A stretch of DNA of 16,631 nt from Treponema sp. GTDB taxonomy: Bacteria > Spirochaetota > Spirochaetia > Treponematales > Breznakiellaceae. The number at the start of each line of letters is the position of its first letter. Position 1 is the stretch's first letter. The position numbers and the translations under genes are program-made. The stretch is from NCBI GenBank assembly GCA_031284385.1, contig JAISZZ010000089.1, positions 1 through 16,631 on the forward strand. Reading direction: 5' to 3'. A model generated the notes under the pieces. It searched no databases. It was not told the origin of the DNA and worked only from the letters and a program-made list of their open reading frames with translations. Positions 1-7,130 of the stretch are shown here, piece after piece.

Positions 1-1
1 T

Positions 2-70
2 GACGCAATCGGTGCTACTTTAATGCCGTATTTGCGTAATGAAATGAGCAAATACATAGGGCAACGCTGA
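2..70 (+). CDS. C-terminal end of an unidentified protein (gene runs in from the left)
   Basis: An open frame enters from the left edge and gives 22 residues beginning DAIGATLMPYL and ending KYIGQR, with TGA at 68-70. No stop occurs before that and codon use is ordinary, so it is probably the tail of a real gene, but too little is visible to name it. The last three residues and the stop codon lie inside the left arm of repeat R1 at 57-117, the same Gly-Gln-Arg-stop ending found in three other frames of this window. Confidence 0.4.
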   Translation, partial: DAIGATLMPYLRNEMSKYIGQR

Positions 71-117
71 TGCGCCAACGAAGTTGGCGAGGCCTCAAGT
101 TAATCAGCGTTGCCCTA
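57..117. repeat. R1 palindromic repeat, complete copy
   Basis: The element has a perfect 15-base inverted repeat: TAGGGCAACGCTGAT at 57-71 and its exact complement at 103-117. Inside is a 7-bp hairpin, CGCCAAC at 73-79 and GTTGGCG at 83-89 with loop GAA. It lies between two converging reading frames, and each arm supplies the final GQR-stop of the frame entering it. It could act as a bidirectional terminator or be a tiny non-autonomous mobile element. One relative is at 12797-12894, and lone ends are at 4414-4430 and 9059-9075. Confidence 0.85.
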
Positions 118-229
118 GGGAGAAGGACAGACCATATATATTTGCATTTTCATGCAAATCACCGGCTTTGTCAACCGCACGCATTGCCGCATCAAAAATG
201 TTACCGAAAGAAGGTGTTTGAGATATTGG
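104..229 (-). pseudogene. C-terminal remnant of an unidentified gene, cut by repeat R2
   Basis: Reading the minus strand from about 229 down to a TGA at 104-106 gives 41 residues with protein-like composition, including FGNIFDAAMRAVDKAG and the ending SFSLGQR. The ending lies in the right arm of R1. Upstream, this frame meets a TGA inside the R2 copy at 228-305, so the gene looks truncated by that element. There is no usable start codon with a ribosome binding site. The family is not recognised. It could also be a chance open frame; the shared GQR-stop ending argues mildly for a former gene. Confidence 0.3.
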
Positions 230-305
230 ACTTGTTCAAAAACCTTATGGCTTCTTCTACAAGTCGCAGCAAATGCTGCACATTTTGCCGTTTTTAAGCG
301 GAAGT
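228..305 (+). repeat. R2 repeat, copy 1 (right end missing)
   Basis: The sequence starts with GGACTTGTTCAAAAACC and runs through the conserved ACAAGTCGCAGCAAATGC and TTTTTAAGCGGAAGT blocks shared with the copies at 5389-5486 and 7131-7301. Similarity stops after GCGGAAGT, so the right-hand palindromic end seen in copy 3 is absent. It separates the minus-strand remnant at 104-229 from decayed sequence at 306-590. Confidence 0.75.
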
Positions 306-651
306 ACGCCGTCCATGTCCTTCTACCCCCCGGATTTTGCCAGACCGATACAGGCGGACTTTGGTCCGGCATCATTGCGTCAACTGGCGGGACACTGTAA
401 AAACACCCGGCCTTTCCCGCAGCCGTCCCTGCCACAAAAACGATAACTGCTTGCGGACTTCCAGTCCGAGCCGAACAAAAAATAACGCCTTCGTAAGAAC
501 CCATGCCGGCTGCTGGCGCTGCGACACATAGGGAGAACTTGATGCCCTTAATCGCGTCTACCGCTTCCTGTGCCCCCTCGCAAACTTACGACCAGCTCTT
601 GGCTGTCCACAAGGTTAAAGTTACTTTTTCTAAATGCCTTACTGCGTTACC
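306..651 (-). other. Gene-free stretch with decayed minus-strand coding-like frames
   Basis: No intact gene is visible. On the minus strand one frame is open from about 585 through 306 into R2 and includes EGAQEAVDAIKGIKF at its upstream end; a second frame just upstream reads NFNLVDSQELVVSL before it stops. Together they suggest a frameshifted gene whose 3' part was split by R2, but no family is recognised. A plus-strand frame beginning ATG TCC at about 314 is also open for 43 codons. Treat as possible pseudogene debris. Confidence 0.25.
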
Positions 652-681
652 TTGACTCGTAAATATATAGATTGTTACTAT
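652..681 (+). promoter_or_regulatory. Putative promoter of the ABC transporter ATPase gene
   Basis: TTGACT at 652-657 and TACTAT at 676-681 are separated by 18 bases, a reasonable sigma-70-type pair. The expected transcription start is near 688, giving a leader of about 20 bases that contains the strong ribosome binding site AAGGAGGGA immediately before the ATG at 711. Confidence 0.5.
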
Positions 682-710
682 GAATTATATCCTTTAATTA
701 AGGAGGGACA

Positions 711-1835
711 ATGGCAAAAGTTGAGCTGAAAAGCGTCAGTAAAGTTTATGACGGCGCTGTTCGCGCCGTGGATAATGTGAATATAGTGGTGGAAGACAAA
801 GAATTTGTCGTCTTTGTAGGTCCATCGGGCTGCGGAAAGTCCACAACGTTGCGTATGGTTGCCGGATTGGAAGAGATTACTGAGGGCGAACTGCTTATTG
901 ACGGCGAATTGATGAATGATGTGCCGCCAAAAGATAGAAATATAGCGATGGTTTTCCAAAATTACGCGCTTTATCCCCACATGACGGTATATGAGAACAT
1001 GGCCTTCGGGCTTCGCATAAAGAAAGTCGAAAAGGATGAAATAGACAGGCGTGTGCATGAGGCGGCGCGAATTCTTGACATCGAAAAATTTCTTGAGCGT
1101 AAACCAAAAGCCCTTTCGGGCGGGCAGCGACAGCGTGTAGCTGTCGGTAGAGCCATAGTGCGTAAACCAAAAGTTTTTTTGTTTGACGAACCGCTTTCCA
1201 ACCTTGATGCAAAACTGCGCGTTCAAATGCGCGCCGAGATATCCAGCCTGCACCACCGGCTTGACGCGACAATGATTTATGTTACTCACGATCAGGTCGA
1301 GGCCATGACAATGGCCGACAAAATAGTAGTTTACAAAGACGGAAAAATTCAGCAGATAGGCTCCCCGTTGCGTCTTTACAATCATCCCGGAAATAAATTT
1401 GTCGCAGGATTCATAGGTTCTCCGCCAATGAACTTTTTAACCGTTACGGTCATCGAAGAAAATGGTGCTCTTATGCTTGACGAAGGCGGTTTCAAACTAG
1501 CTGTAGATTCAGAGCATACCGCGCATTTAAAAAAATATGCAGGTAAGGAAATATATTTTGGAATAAGGCCGGAAGATTTGACTTTTACCAGCGGCGCAGA
1601 TGTTGCAAGCGCCATACCGCTTACTGTAAACGTGGTAGAGCCACTAGGCGCGGATACGACACTTTGGCTGAATACAAAAACACAAGGCATGGTAGCCCGA
1701 ACAGATCCTGCCCATACTTTCAGGGTTGACGAGGATGTGCGTTTCATTCCGCGTATGGACAAGGCGCGGTATTTTGACAAAGAAACTGAACTGGCGATTA
1801 TTCCCCAGCCGGATGGTAAGTCACGCGGTTTGTAA
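711..1835 (+). CDS. ugpC: ABC transporter ATP-binding protein, sugar / glycerol-3-phosphate type (UgpC/MsmK/MalK family)
   Basis: This 374-residue cytoplasmic ATPase powers an ABC importer, in this family usually for oligosaccharides or glycerol-3-phosphate. Visible motifs are Walker A GPSGCGKST (37-45), the Q-loop Gln83, signature LSGGQRQRV (135-143), Walker B VFLFDEP (155-161), D-loop SNLDAK and the switch His193 in THDQ. Residues from about 240 to the end form the C-terminal OB/TOBE region typical of the MalK branch. The length is normal for the family. The ATG follows AAGGAGGGA at ideal spacing. No permease or binding-protein gene is beside it. Stand-alone ATPases of this type often serve several sugar transporters, so a shared role is plausible; substrate cannot be read from the sequence. 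Confidence 0.95.
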   Translation: MAKVELKSVSKVYDGAVRAVDNVNIVVEDKEFVVFVGPSGCGKSTTLRMVAGLEEITEGELLIDGELMNDVPPKDRNIAMVFQNYALYPHMTVYENMAFGLRIKKVEKDEIDRRVHEAARILDIEKFLERKPKALSGGQRQRVAVGRAIVRKPKVFLFDEPLSNLDAKLRVQMRAEISSLHHRLDATMIYVTHDQVEAMTMADKIVVYKDGKIQQIGSPLRLYNHPGNKFVAGFIGSPPMNFLTVTVIEENGALMLDEGGFKLAVDSEHTAHLKKYAGKEIYFGIRPEDLTFTSGADVASAIPLTVNVVEPLGADTTLWLNTKTQGMVARTDPAHTFRVDEDVRFIPRMDKARYFDKETELAIIPQPDGKSRGL

Positions 1836-1853
1836 CGGTAAAATTTAACCACA

Positions 1854-1892
1854 CGCCGGCCTGCCATGTATTCAAGTGAAGCCGGCGGTTTT
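1854..1892 (+). terminator. Possible intrinsic terminator after the ATPase gene
   Basis: CGCCGGC at 1854-1860 pairs perfectly with GCCGGCG at 1881-1887 and is followed by GTTTTCT. The 20-base loop is long and the T-run short, so the call is moderate. Confidence 0.45.
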
Positions 1893-1993
1893 CTATATCA
1901 CTGCCGGTGTCCCGCCGGTTAATCTCGCGCCTCGCCCCGCATAGCAATTCTACATTTTACATTCAGTCCGCCGGTATTGAGTAAAATTATGAA

Positions 1994-2101
1994 GTGGGGC
2001 GCTATTTCCATACATTTTGCGGCACATAGCCGCTTTCATTGTCGCGCCCCCCTAATTCCAGCCGGCTGCGCCGTCTTCCATTACCCCCCAATCCGCTGCC
2101 T
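1994..2101 (+). repeat. R3 palindromic repeat, copy A
   Basis: An outer inverted repeat (GGGGCGC near 1996-2002, GCGCCCC near 2044-2050) encloses the conserved GCTATTTCCATAC block and an inner hairpin GCGGC-ACATA-GCCGC. Beyond the outer arm it continues with a CCAGCC...GTCTTCCA...ACCCCCCAATCCGC tail. The same order is found, reverse-complemented, at 8863-8989, and a diverged copy lies at 12918-13008. It occupies most of the gene-free stretch 1836-2191. Confidence 0.8.
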
Positions 2102-2150
2102 CATACCCGGCGTACGCCGCTTTTTTCGGTTACATTTTCGGTGTCGTACT

Positions 2151-2172
2151 GCGCCCCTTCATAGTGGGGCGC
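2151..2172 (+). repeat. Perfect hairpin 20 bases before scpA
   Basis: GCGCCCC at 2151-2157 pairs with GGGGCGC at 2166-2172 across an 8-base loop. The right arm belongs to GTGGGGCGCT, identical to the left edge of R3 copy A, so this is probably a solo R3 end or the far end of a longer R3 unit. It lies just upstream of the scpA start and could affect its leader. Between the two, around 2108-2127, CGGCGTACGCCG followed by CTTTTTT may be a weak terminator. Confidence 0.55.
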
Positions 2173-2191
2173 TGTTGTGTTACAGTGAGGT

Positions 2192-2998
2192 ATGGATACT
2201 CCATTGCCGGCAGGTACGCAGGGGCGCAAAGACGGTTATCAATTTAAGTTGGATGATTTTGAGGGGCCGCTTGATCTGTTGCTTTTTTTGATTAAGCAGA
2301 ACCGCGTAAATCTTTACGACATACCAATTTCCCAGATTACCGAACAGTATATGCAATATCTTAGATTTTCAGGCGAGCTTGAGCTTGACGAGCTTTCGGA
2401 TTTTCATGTTATGGCCGCTACTTTACTTTACATTAAATCGCGTATGCTTCTGCCGGTTGAATTTGACAGTGGGGATGAGATAGAGGATCCGCGGCAGGAA
2501 CTTGTAGACCAGCTTATTGAATATCAGCGTTTCAAAAAATTATCCGAGTTGATGGAGGAGAAGGAACGTGAGGCGGAATGGGTGGTGGAACGTAAAAAAC
2601 TTCAACGGACGCTGCCTTTTGACGATGATGATATGCTTTGGAAAAAGGCGGATGTATGGGAACTGCTTAACACATTTTCCGGCCTCATATCCCATCTTTC
2701 GGGCGAACGTATCATGGATCTGCGCGAGGAGGTTTCGATAAACGAAAAGATTGCGTTGATGACGGAACTGATAGAACAGCGCGGGGAGTGCGGTTTTACC
2801 GACTTGATTGTCCGTAAAGGTTCGATTATGGATATAGTTTGCGCGTTTCTCGCGATACTTGAGGCTGTAAAATACAGGCTTATCACCATTTATCAGCATA
2901 AATTGTTTGGCGATATTCAGATACGCGGGCCGCAGCCGGAATTTACGCCTGCCGCAGTGTTTGAAGAGGAAACTTTACATGGAAACGATGGAAACTGA
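2192..2998 (+). CDS. scpA: Segregation and condensation protein A
   Basis: ScpA is the kleisin subunit that bridges the SMC heads, with ScpB, in the bacterial condensin that compacts and separates chromosomes. The 268-residue product has the hallmark N-terminal block YQFKLDDFEGPLDLLLFLI (about 16-34) followed by the NLYDIPISQI stretch that contacts the SMC neck. A charged central linker comes next, and the C-terminal winged-helix region is around 200-255. Length is normal. The start ATG has only a closely placed GAGG, so initiation may be weak, but no better start exists ahead of the conserved domain. It overlaps scpB by 20 bases, indicating translational coupling. Confidence 0.95.
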   Translation: MDTPLPAGTQGRKDGYQFKLDDFEGPLDLLLFLIKQNRVNLYDIPISQITEQYMQYLRFSGELELDELSDFHVMAATLLYIKSRMLLPVEFDSGDEIEDPRQELVDQLIEYQRFKKLSELMEEKEREAEWVVERKKLQRTLPFDDDDMLWKKADVWELLNTFSGLISHLSGERIMDLREEVSINEKIALMTELIEQRGECGFTDLIVRKGSIMDIVCAFLAILEAVKYRLITIYQHKLFGDIQIRGPQPEFTPAAVFEEETLHGNDGN

Positions 2999-3719
2999 CG
3001 AAGAAACGACGGAAGTAAATCAGCCGCTGGACGCGCCGTATCAGGCGGATCTTTTTGGAGAGGCGACTTGGGAAGCGCAGCACGTAAAACCAAAAATTGA
3101 CAAAACAGATGCCGTCGATGGTTACGATACTGAAAGAACTGGCGAAACGGACGATGAAACCGTCGCCGGTCTTGTGGCTGGAGACTGTTTTAGCAATGAG
3201 GCGCTTGTGGAAGCGGTTTTATTTCTTGAGGCCGAGCCTGTAGACGAAAAACAGATTGCCCGTATCGCTTCTTTAACTGAAAATGATGTGGTAACGGCAC
3301 TTGAAACGCTGAAAGAATGCTATAACCGGCATAGCAGCGGTGTGGAACTGGTCAGAATAGGGGGCGGCATTACGATAGCGCCCAAAAAACAGTATTGGGA
3401 AACATTAAAAGAGCGTTACGGGCGTAAAAATACGGCAAAACTTTCCCGCGCCGCGATGGAAACGCTCGCGATAATCGCGTATTCGCAGCCGATAACCCGC
3501 GCCGAGATAGAGTCGATACGCGGCGTGCAGGCGGATAACATGATACGGCTGCTGCTTGAACGCGGACTTGTCCGCGAAACGGGAAAAAAAGATATTGCCG
3601 GTCATCCTGTTCAGTTCGGTACTACAAAAGAATTCCTTAGCCTGTTTCGGCTAGAAAGCATAGCCGATTTGCCTAAGCTGAACGAAACGGAAGCGGAGCG
3701 TTTTGAACTGCCGGAATGA
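2979..3719 (+). CDS. scpB: Segregation and condensation protein B
   Basis: ScpB forms the dimeric partner of ScpA in the SMC condensin complex. After an acidic, poorly conserved N-terminus of about 65 residues, the protein has the two winged-helix domains: the first begins near NEALVEAVLFLEAEPV, the second carries SRAAMETLAIIAYSQPITRAEIE, the best-conserved ScpB block, then IRGVQADNMIRLLLERGLV and GHPVQFGTTKEF. I chose the ATG at 2979 because GAGGA sits nine bases ahead; an in-frame ATG at 2907 would extend deeply into scpA without a good ribosome binding site. The start overlaps scpA by 20 bases and the end overlaps rluB by 17. The acidic N-terminal tail is longer than usual. Confidence 0.94.
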   Translation: METMETDEETTEVNQPLDAPYQADLFGEATWEAQHVKPKIDKTDAVDGYDTERTGETDDETVAGLVAGDCFSNEALVEAVLFLEAEPVDEKQIARIASLTENDVVTALETLKECYNRHSSGVELVRIGGGITIAPKKQYWETLKERYGRKNTAKLSRAAMETLAIIAYSQPITRAEIESIRGVQADNMIRLLLERGLVRETGKKDIAGHPVQFGTTKEFLSLFRLESIADLPKLNETEAERFELPE

Positions 3720-4425
3720 AGACGGGCAGCTCCGTCTACAGGTATACCTAGCCCACGCGGGAACGGCCTCGCGCCGCGCCTCTGAAAAGCTCATCGCGGC
3801 AGGCAGGGTAAGCGTGAACGGTGTTGTGGTTACAGGCATGGGGACAAAAGTGATGCCTTCCGACACGGTTTGCGTTGATGGAAAACCGGCGCGGCTGGAA
3901 AGCGCATTTCATTACATAGCGTTGAATAAACCGCCGCTTTACATCTGCTCGTCCCGCGACACGGAAAACCGCCCGCTTGCCCGTGATTTGTTGCGTTCTG
4001 AAATAAGTGAGCGGCTTTACAGTGTCGGACGGCTTGATTACAGGTCATCCGGCCTCATCTTTTTTACCAATGACGGCGCATTCGCGGCGCGGCTCGGACA
4101 TCCAAGCTCGGAAATAGAAAAGGAATACATTATCGAGGCTTCAGGCCTTATAGCCGGCAATGTGGCGGACAGTTTTTTGGCGGGTATAGAGATTGACGGC
4201 GTTCTCTATCGCGCTCGCGAGGTGGAACGGCTTGGTGGAAGGACATTGCGTGTCGTGCTTATCGAGGGACGCAACCGTGAAATACGCCGCGTATTTTCCC
4301 ACTTCCACTTGCACCCCAAAATTTTGCGCCGCGTGCGGATAGGCGCGGTTAGGCTGGATGGGCTGGCCGAAGGTAAAAGCCGCCCGCTCACCGCAACTGA
4401 ACTGGATGCATTAGGGCAGCGCTGA
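3703..4425 (+). CDS. rluB: Ribosomal large-subunit pseudouridine synthase, RluB/RsuA family
   Basis: This enzyme isomerises a specific uridine in rRNA to pseudouridine. An N-terminal S4 RNA-binding domain (about 11-55, with SRRASEKLIAAGRVSVNG) is followed by the catalytic domain. GRLDYRSSGL (109-118) holds the catalytic Asp112, and EGRNREIRR (188-196) is the conserved C-terminal motif of the RluB/RsuA/RluE/RluF group. No ATG is available in frame, so translation probably starts at TTG 3703, within the scpB end, consistent with coupling; the scpB-rluB pairing is common in bacteria. RluB (23S) is favoured over RsuA (16S) because of that neighbourhood, but the motifs do not exclude RsuA. The last three residues and stop (GQR-TGA) fall in a solo R1 end. 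Confidence 0.9.
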   Translation: MNCRNEDGQLRLQVYLAHAGTASRRASEKLIAAGRVSVNGVVVTGMGTKVMPSDTVCVDGKPARLESAFHYIALNKPPLYICSSRDTENRPLARDLLRSEISERLYSVGRLDYRSSGLIFFTNDGAFAARLGHPSSEIEKEYIIEASGLIAGNVADSFLAGIEIDGVLYRAREVERLGGRTLRVVLIEGRNREIRRVFSHFHLHPKILRRVRIGAVRLDGLAEGKSRPLTATELDALGQR

Positions 4426-4430
4426 TTAAA
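4414..4430 (+). repeat. Solo R1 end at the rluB stop codon
   Basis: GGGCAGCGCTGATTAAA here is identical over all 17 bases to the complement of 9059-9075, which forms the end of the amidohydrolase gene, and matches the R1 arm at 57-117 with one substitution. It contains the rluB stop codon. Confidence 0.75.
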
Positions 4431-4466
4431 AATGAGACATCGACGCATAGCCGGCAGCGTGAATTT

Positions 4467-5360
4467 TTACGAATTCCGCCAGGCATGAATGAACTGTAAC
4501 GCATACTGCTGTATTCCGCCGAACCACCTTTCAATGAAAGAGGCGAGCGGCAAACCCATATACCGGTAATGCCAGCTTTCCCAGCGGTAACCGGTAAGCC
4601 GCTCGTAACCATCGGGAAACGAGATAATCCAGCCGTATTCGGGCGCGTTTTCAAATATCCAGCGTCCTGCCGCAGTTTGGGCGAAGGCATCCGTGATTGA
4701 CCCGAAATCTATAGCAAGTCCAAGCTGATGCTGGCTGAAACCGGGGCGGGAAGATTCACGGTCGGCGGTTTCCTGCCCATTCTCGCGAACATTGCGATTG
4801 TACACTTCGACTTGGTAATCAAAGGAACGGTACGCGGAAGATGCGACAAGGGTAACTCCACTGGCGCGGGCGGCCTTCGCCATGACTTCCAACGCTTCCG
4901 CCGCCTCGCGCCTAAGCCGCAAACCATCGCGCCCCACGCGGTAAGAGCCGTTGTTGTTCAGCGTTACAATGTCGTCCGGCTCGTATCCGTCAGGCAGAGC
5001 GTGCTGTTTGTCAACAAGCCGCGACAAGAACGGATCGCCTAACATCGCCGCCTCAAGCTGGGGCAGAAAGACTGATTTTCCCGCAGTCCGTATCCGCTCG
5101 CCCATATCCGCTGGAATGTACGCATCCAAAAGTGCTTTATCCAGCTTTTCACCGTAACTGTCAACTTCAAGCGCAGCCATTTCCAAAGCCGCCGTGTCTT
5201 TAGACACGCTGTCGTCAGACACGCTGTCGTCAGACACGCCGTATTCAGACACGCCGTCCGCAAGTACGGCAACCGGAGTTTTGACCTCTTCACTTCGCCC
5301 GCATGAACATAGCAGTATCAAAGCCACTGCCATCATTGTAAAAGAATTACCGTCTATCAA
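4467..5360 (-). CDS. VanY-type D-alanyl-D-alanine carboxypeptidase, predicted lipoprotein
   Basis: The C-terminal half (about 140-275) is a zinc D,D-carboxypeptidase of the VanY/peptidase M15B type, which removes the terminal D-Ala from peptidoglycan stem peptides outside the cytoplasmic membrane. SSAYRSFDYQ carries the conserved Arg178; SQHQLGLAIDF supplies zinc ligands His211 and Asp218; ESWHYRY supplies catalytic Glu261 and ligand His264. A hydrophobic N-terminus ends in LLCSC (Cys20), a loose spirochaetal lipobox. The linker after it holds pentapeptide repeats. The chosen TTG start has GAGG eight bases upstream; ATG codons at 5333-5336 would give a very short signal. R2 copy 2 lies just 28 bases upstream. 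The protein may trim or recycle cell-wall peptides; no vancomycin-resistance neighbours are present. Confidence 0.88.
   Translation of the reverse strand: MIDGNSFTMMAVALILLCSCGRSEEVKTPVAVLADGVSEYGVSDDSVSDDSVSKDTAALEMAALEVDSYGEKLDKALLDAYIPADMGERIRTAGKSVFLPQLEAAMLGDPFLSRLVDKQHALPDGYEPDDIVTLNNNGSYRVGRDGLRLRREAAEALEVMAKAARASGVTLVASSAYRSFDYQVEVYNRNVRENGQETADRESSRPGFSQHQLGLAIDFGSITDAFAQTAAGRWIFENAPEYGWIISFPDGYERLTGYRWESWHYRYMGLPLASFIERWFGGIQQYALQFIHAWRNS
5203..5256 (-). repeat. 15-base tandem repeat coding a pentapeptide linker
   Basis: Units GACACGCTGTCGTCA (twice, identical), GACACGCCGTATTCA and a partial fourth unit follow head to tail. On the minus strand they encode GVSEY, GVSDD, SVSDD and the start of SVSKD, residues about 36-55, an acidic Ser-rich spacer between the lipid anchor and the enzyme domain. 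Identical adjacent units suggest recent slippage or copy-number variation in steps of five residues. Confidence 0.85.
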
Positions 5361-5388
5361 TTAACTAACCTCAATCAAAATAAGCAAT

Positions 5389-5486
5389 GGACTCGTTCAA
5401 GAACCTCATGGTTCTCTCTCAAGTCGCCGCAAATGCTGTGCAAAATGAGCGGAAGTTGCTCAGAAACTGAAGTTTTTGAACAACTC
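5389..5486 (+). repeat. R2 repeat, copy 2
   Basis: It begins GGACTCGTTCAAGAACC and ends GTTTTTGAACAACTC, so its two ends form an imperfect terminal inverted repeat of about 15 bases. It lacks the CATTTTGCCGTTTTTAA block present in copies 1 and 3. It fills the gap between livF (minus strand, ending 5545) and the start of the vanY-like gene. Confidence 0.8.
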
Positions 5487-5544
5487 TATCATTCGGCGCG
5501 TCCATAGCGCGTGTATGTTCAGTCCAAACCTCGTGGCGGCTAAT

Positions 5545-6249
5545 TCAGCCGCCCAGATACGCTTCGATTATCGCGGAATCTTTCATCAAAACGGAGGCAT
5601 CGCCGCTTTTTTTCACATAACCGGTTTCAAGTATGTAGCCTCTGCCGGAAATTTCTAGCGCTTTGCAGGCGTTCTGTTCCACGAGCAGAATTGTCGCGCC
5701 GGTTTTGTTTATACGTTGTATGACCGCAAAAATTTCATCGACAAGCATGGGTGCCAAACCCATCGAAGGTTCATCCAGCAGAAGAAGTTTAGGGTCAGCC
5801 ATCAAAGCGCGCCCCATGGCAAGCATCTGTTGTTCACCGCCAGAAAGCGTTCCAGCGGCTTGACCGGCTCTTTCGTTTAATCGCGGAAATAAACTGAATA
5901 CCATCTCCATATCCTGCTTGATGGCCGCCTTGTCTTTGCGCGTGTACGCGCCCATATCAAGGTTTTCTTTTACCGTTAGATTGGCAAAGACACGCCTGCC
6001 TTCGGGAGACTGCACCAGCCCCGCTTCAACAATGTAGTCAGGTTTCGCCTGAGTAATATTTTTTCCGTCAAGCAAAACCTGACCGCCTGTTTTTTTTATG
6101 ATGCCGGAAATGCTGTGCAAGGTCGTTGTTTTACCCGCGCCGTTTGCGCCTATTAAACAAATAATTTCGCCCCGTTTTACTTCAAATGAAACGCCCTTTA
6201 ACGCCTGTATATTTCCGTAATATACAACAAGATCTTTTACCGAAAGCAT
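5545..6249 (-). CDS. livF: Branched-chain amino acid ABC transporter ATP-binding protein LivF
   Basis: LivF is one of two cytoplasmic ATPases of the LIV high-affinity branched-chain amino acid (or related amide) importer. The 234 residues, full family length, show Walker A GANGAGKT (34-41), Q-loop Gln80, the LivF-typical SPEGRRVFANLTVKENL, signature LSGGEQQM (135-142), Walker B LLLLDEP (155-161) and the EQNA sequence (191-194) that replaces the usual switch histidine in LivF proteins, followed by GRGYILETG. It starts two bases after the livG stop. No livH, livM or binding-protein gene adjoins, so the substrate is open; urea and amide importers use similar ATPases. A 6-bp hairpin, GGCGGC/GCCGCC, spans its stop codon. 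Confidence 0.95.
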   Translation of the reverse strand: MLSVKDLVVYYGNIQALKGVSFEVKRGEIICLIGANGAGKTTTLHSISGIIKKTGGQVLLDGKNITQAKPDYIVEAGLVQSPEGRRVFANLTVKENLDMGAYTRKDKAAIKQDMEMVFSLFPRLNERAGQAAGTLSGGEQQMLAMGRALMADPKLLLLDEPSMGLAPMLVDEIFAVIQRINKTGATILLVEQNACKALEISGRGYILETGYVKKSGDASVLMKDSAIIEAYLGG

Positions 6250-6251
6250 AT

Positions 6252-7073
6252 TTATTTCACCATAAAATTAGACGGAAATCCGGTCTCCGCGCTGCCGAAG
6301 TACGCCTTAATCACCTCAGGGCTGTGTTTTACTTCCTGAGGCAAGCCGTTTGCTATCATTTTACCGTAATCCAGCACGATTATACGCTCGCAAAGTCCCA
6401 TCACAAAACGCATATCGTGTTCTATCAATAAAATTGTCAAATTGAAATCATGCCTGATTGTGTTTATGAGCTTCATAAGTTCGTCTGTTTCCTGCGGATT
6501 CATGCCGGCGGCAGGCTCATCAAGCAGCAATAGTACAGGATTAGAAGCGAGCGCTCTCGCTATCTCCAGTTTTCGTTGATCTCCGTAGGGAAGATTCTTC
6601 GCAAGATCGCTCTTTTTATTCTCAATTTTGAATAACGAAAGAAGAGATGCTGTTTTTTTTGTCATATTCTGTTCATCTTGATAAAAACGCGGCAAACGAA
6701 GCATTGCGTCAAACATATTTGATGCGCGTTGTTCGTGGAGCGCGATTCGTACATTGTCTTCGACGCTGAGATTTCCAAAAAGCCTGATATTTTGAAATGT
6801 ACGCGCTATGCCGATACGGTTAAGATTTGCCGGTGAAAGACTGCCTATGTTGTGCGCCCGTTTTTTTCTGTCAAAAAAAATTATTTCCCCTGAACTTGGC
6901 GCGTAAATGCCCGACAGTATATTAAACAATGTAGTTTTGCCCGCGCCGTTAGGTCCGATAAGGCCGACAAGCTCTCCATGAGCGATTTTACATGAAAATT
7001 CGCTCACAGCTTTGAGGCCGCCGAACACGATAGAAACATCTGTCGCTTTAATTAGCGTATCACAATCAACCAA
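6252..7073 (-). CDS. livG: Branched-chain amino acid ABC transporter ATP-binding protein LivG
   Basis: LivG is the partner ATPase of LivF in the LIV importer. Numbered from the TTG at 7073, it has Walker A GPNGAGKT (40-47), the LivG-typical NRIGIARTFQNIRLF (85-99), signature LPYGDQRKLEIARAL (161-175), Walker B LLLLDEP (181-187) and switch IEHD (217-220). The frame stays open to an ATG at 7199, but those extra 42 codons translate repeat R2 and its insert and fall outside the family's normal length of about 255. TTG 7073 is preceded by GGGGA at suitable spacing and gives 273 residues, so I prefer it. The gene pair lacks neighbouring permease genes. Confidence 0.92.
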   Translation of the reverse strand: MVDCDTLIKATDVSIVFGGLKAVSEFSCKIAHGELVGLIGPNGAGKTTLFNILSGIYAPSSGEIIFFDRKKRAHNIGSLSPANLNRIGIARTFQNIRLFGNLSVEDNVRIALHEQRASNMFDAMLRLPRFYQDEQNMTKKTASLLSLFKIENKKSDLAKNLPYGDQRKLEIARALASNPVLLLLDEPAAGMNPQETDELMKLINTIRHDFNLTILLIEHDMRFVMGLCERIIVLDYGKMIANGLPQEVKHSPEVIKAYFGSAETGFPSNFMVK

Positions 7074-7130
7074 AATCTTTCCCCAAAAGCGCGGATCAGG
7101 CCAAAACCCGGAATTTTCAAAATATATACT

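Noticed and set aside
57..117. R1 as a CRISPR repeat
   Set aside because: Copies are dispersed singly with no regular spacers, and no cas genes are present.
678..1385. Long minus-strand open frame (235 codons) opposite the ABC ATPase gene
   Set aside because: It lies entirely over a gene with complete ATPase motifs, has no ribosome binding site and its translation resembles no protein family.
1977..2291. Plus-strand open frame of 104 codons upstream of scpA
   Set aside because: It translates R3 and overlaps scpA out of frame, with cysteine- and proline-rich nonsense composition.
4467..5360. Carboxypeptidase gene as part of a vancomycin-resistance cluster
   Set aside because: No vanHAX, sensor kinase or regulator is nearby; VanY-like enzymes are common housekeeping peptidases.
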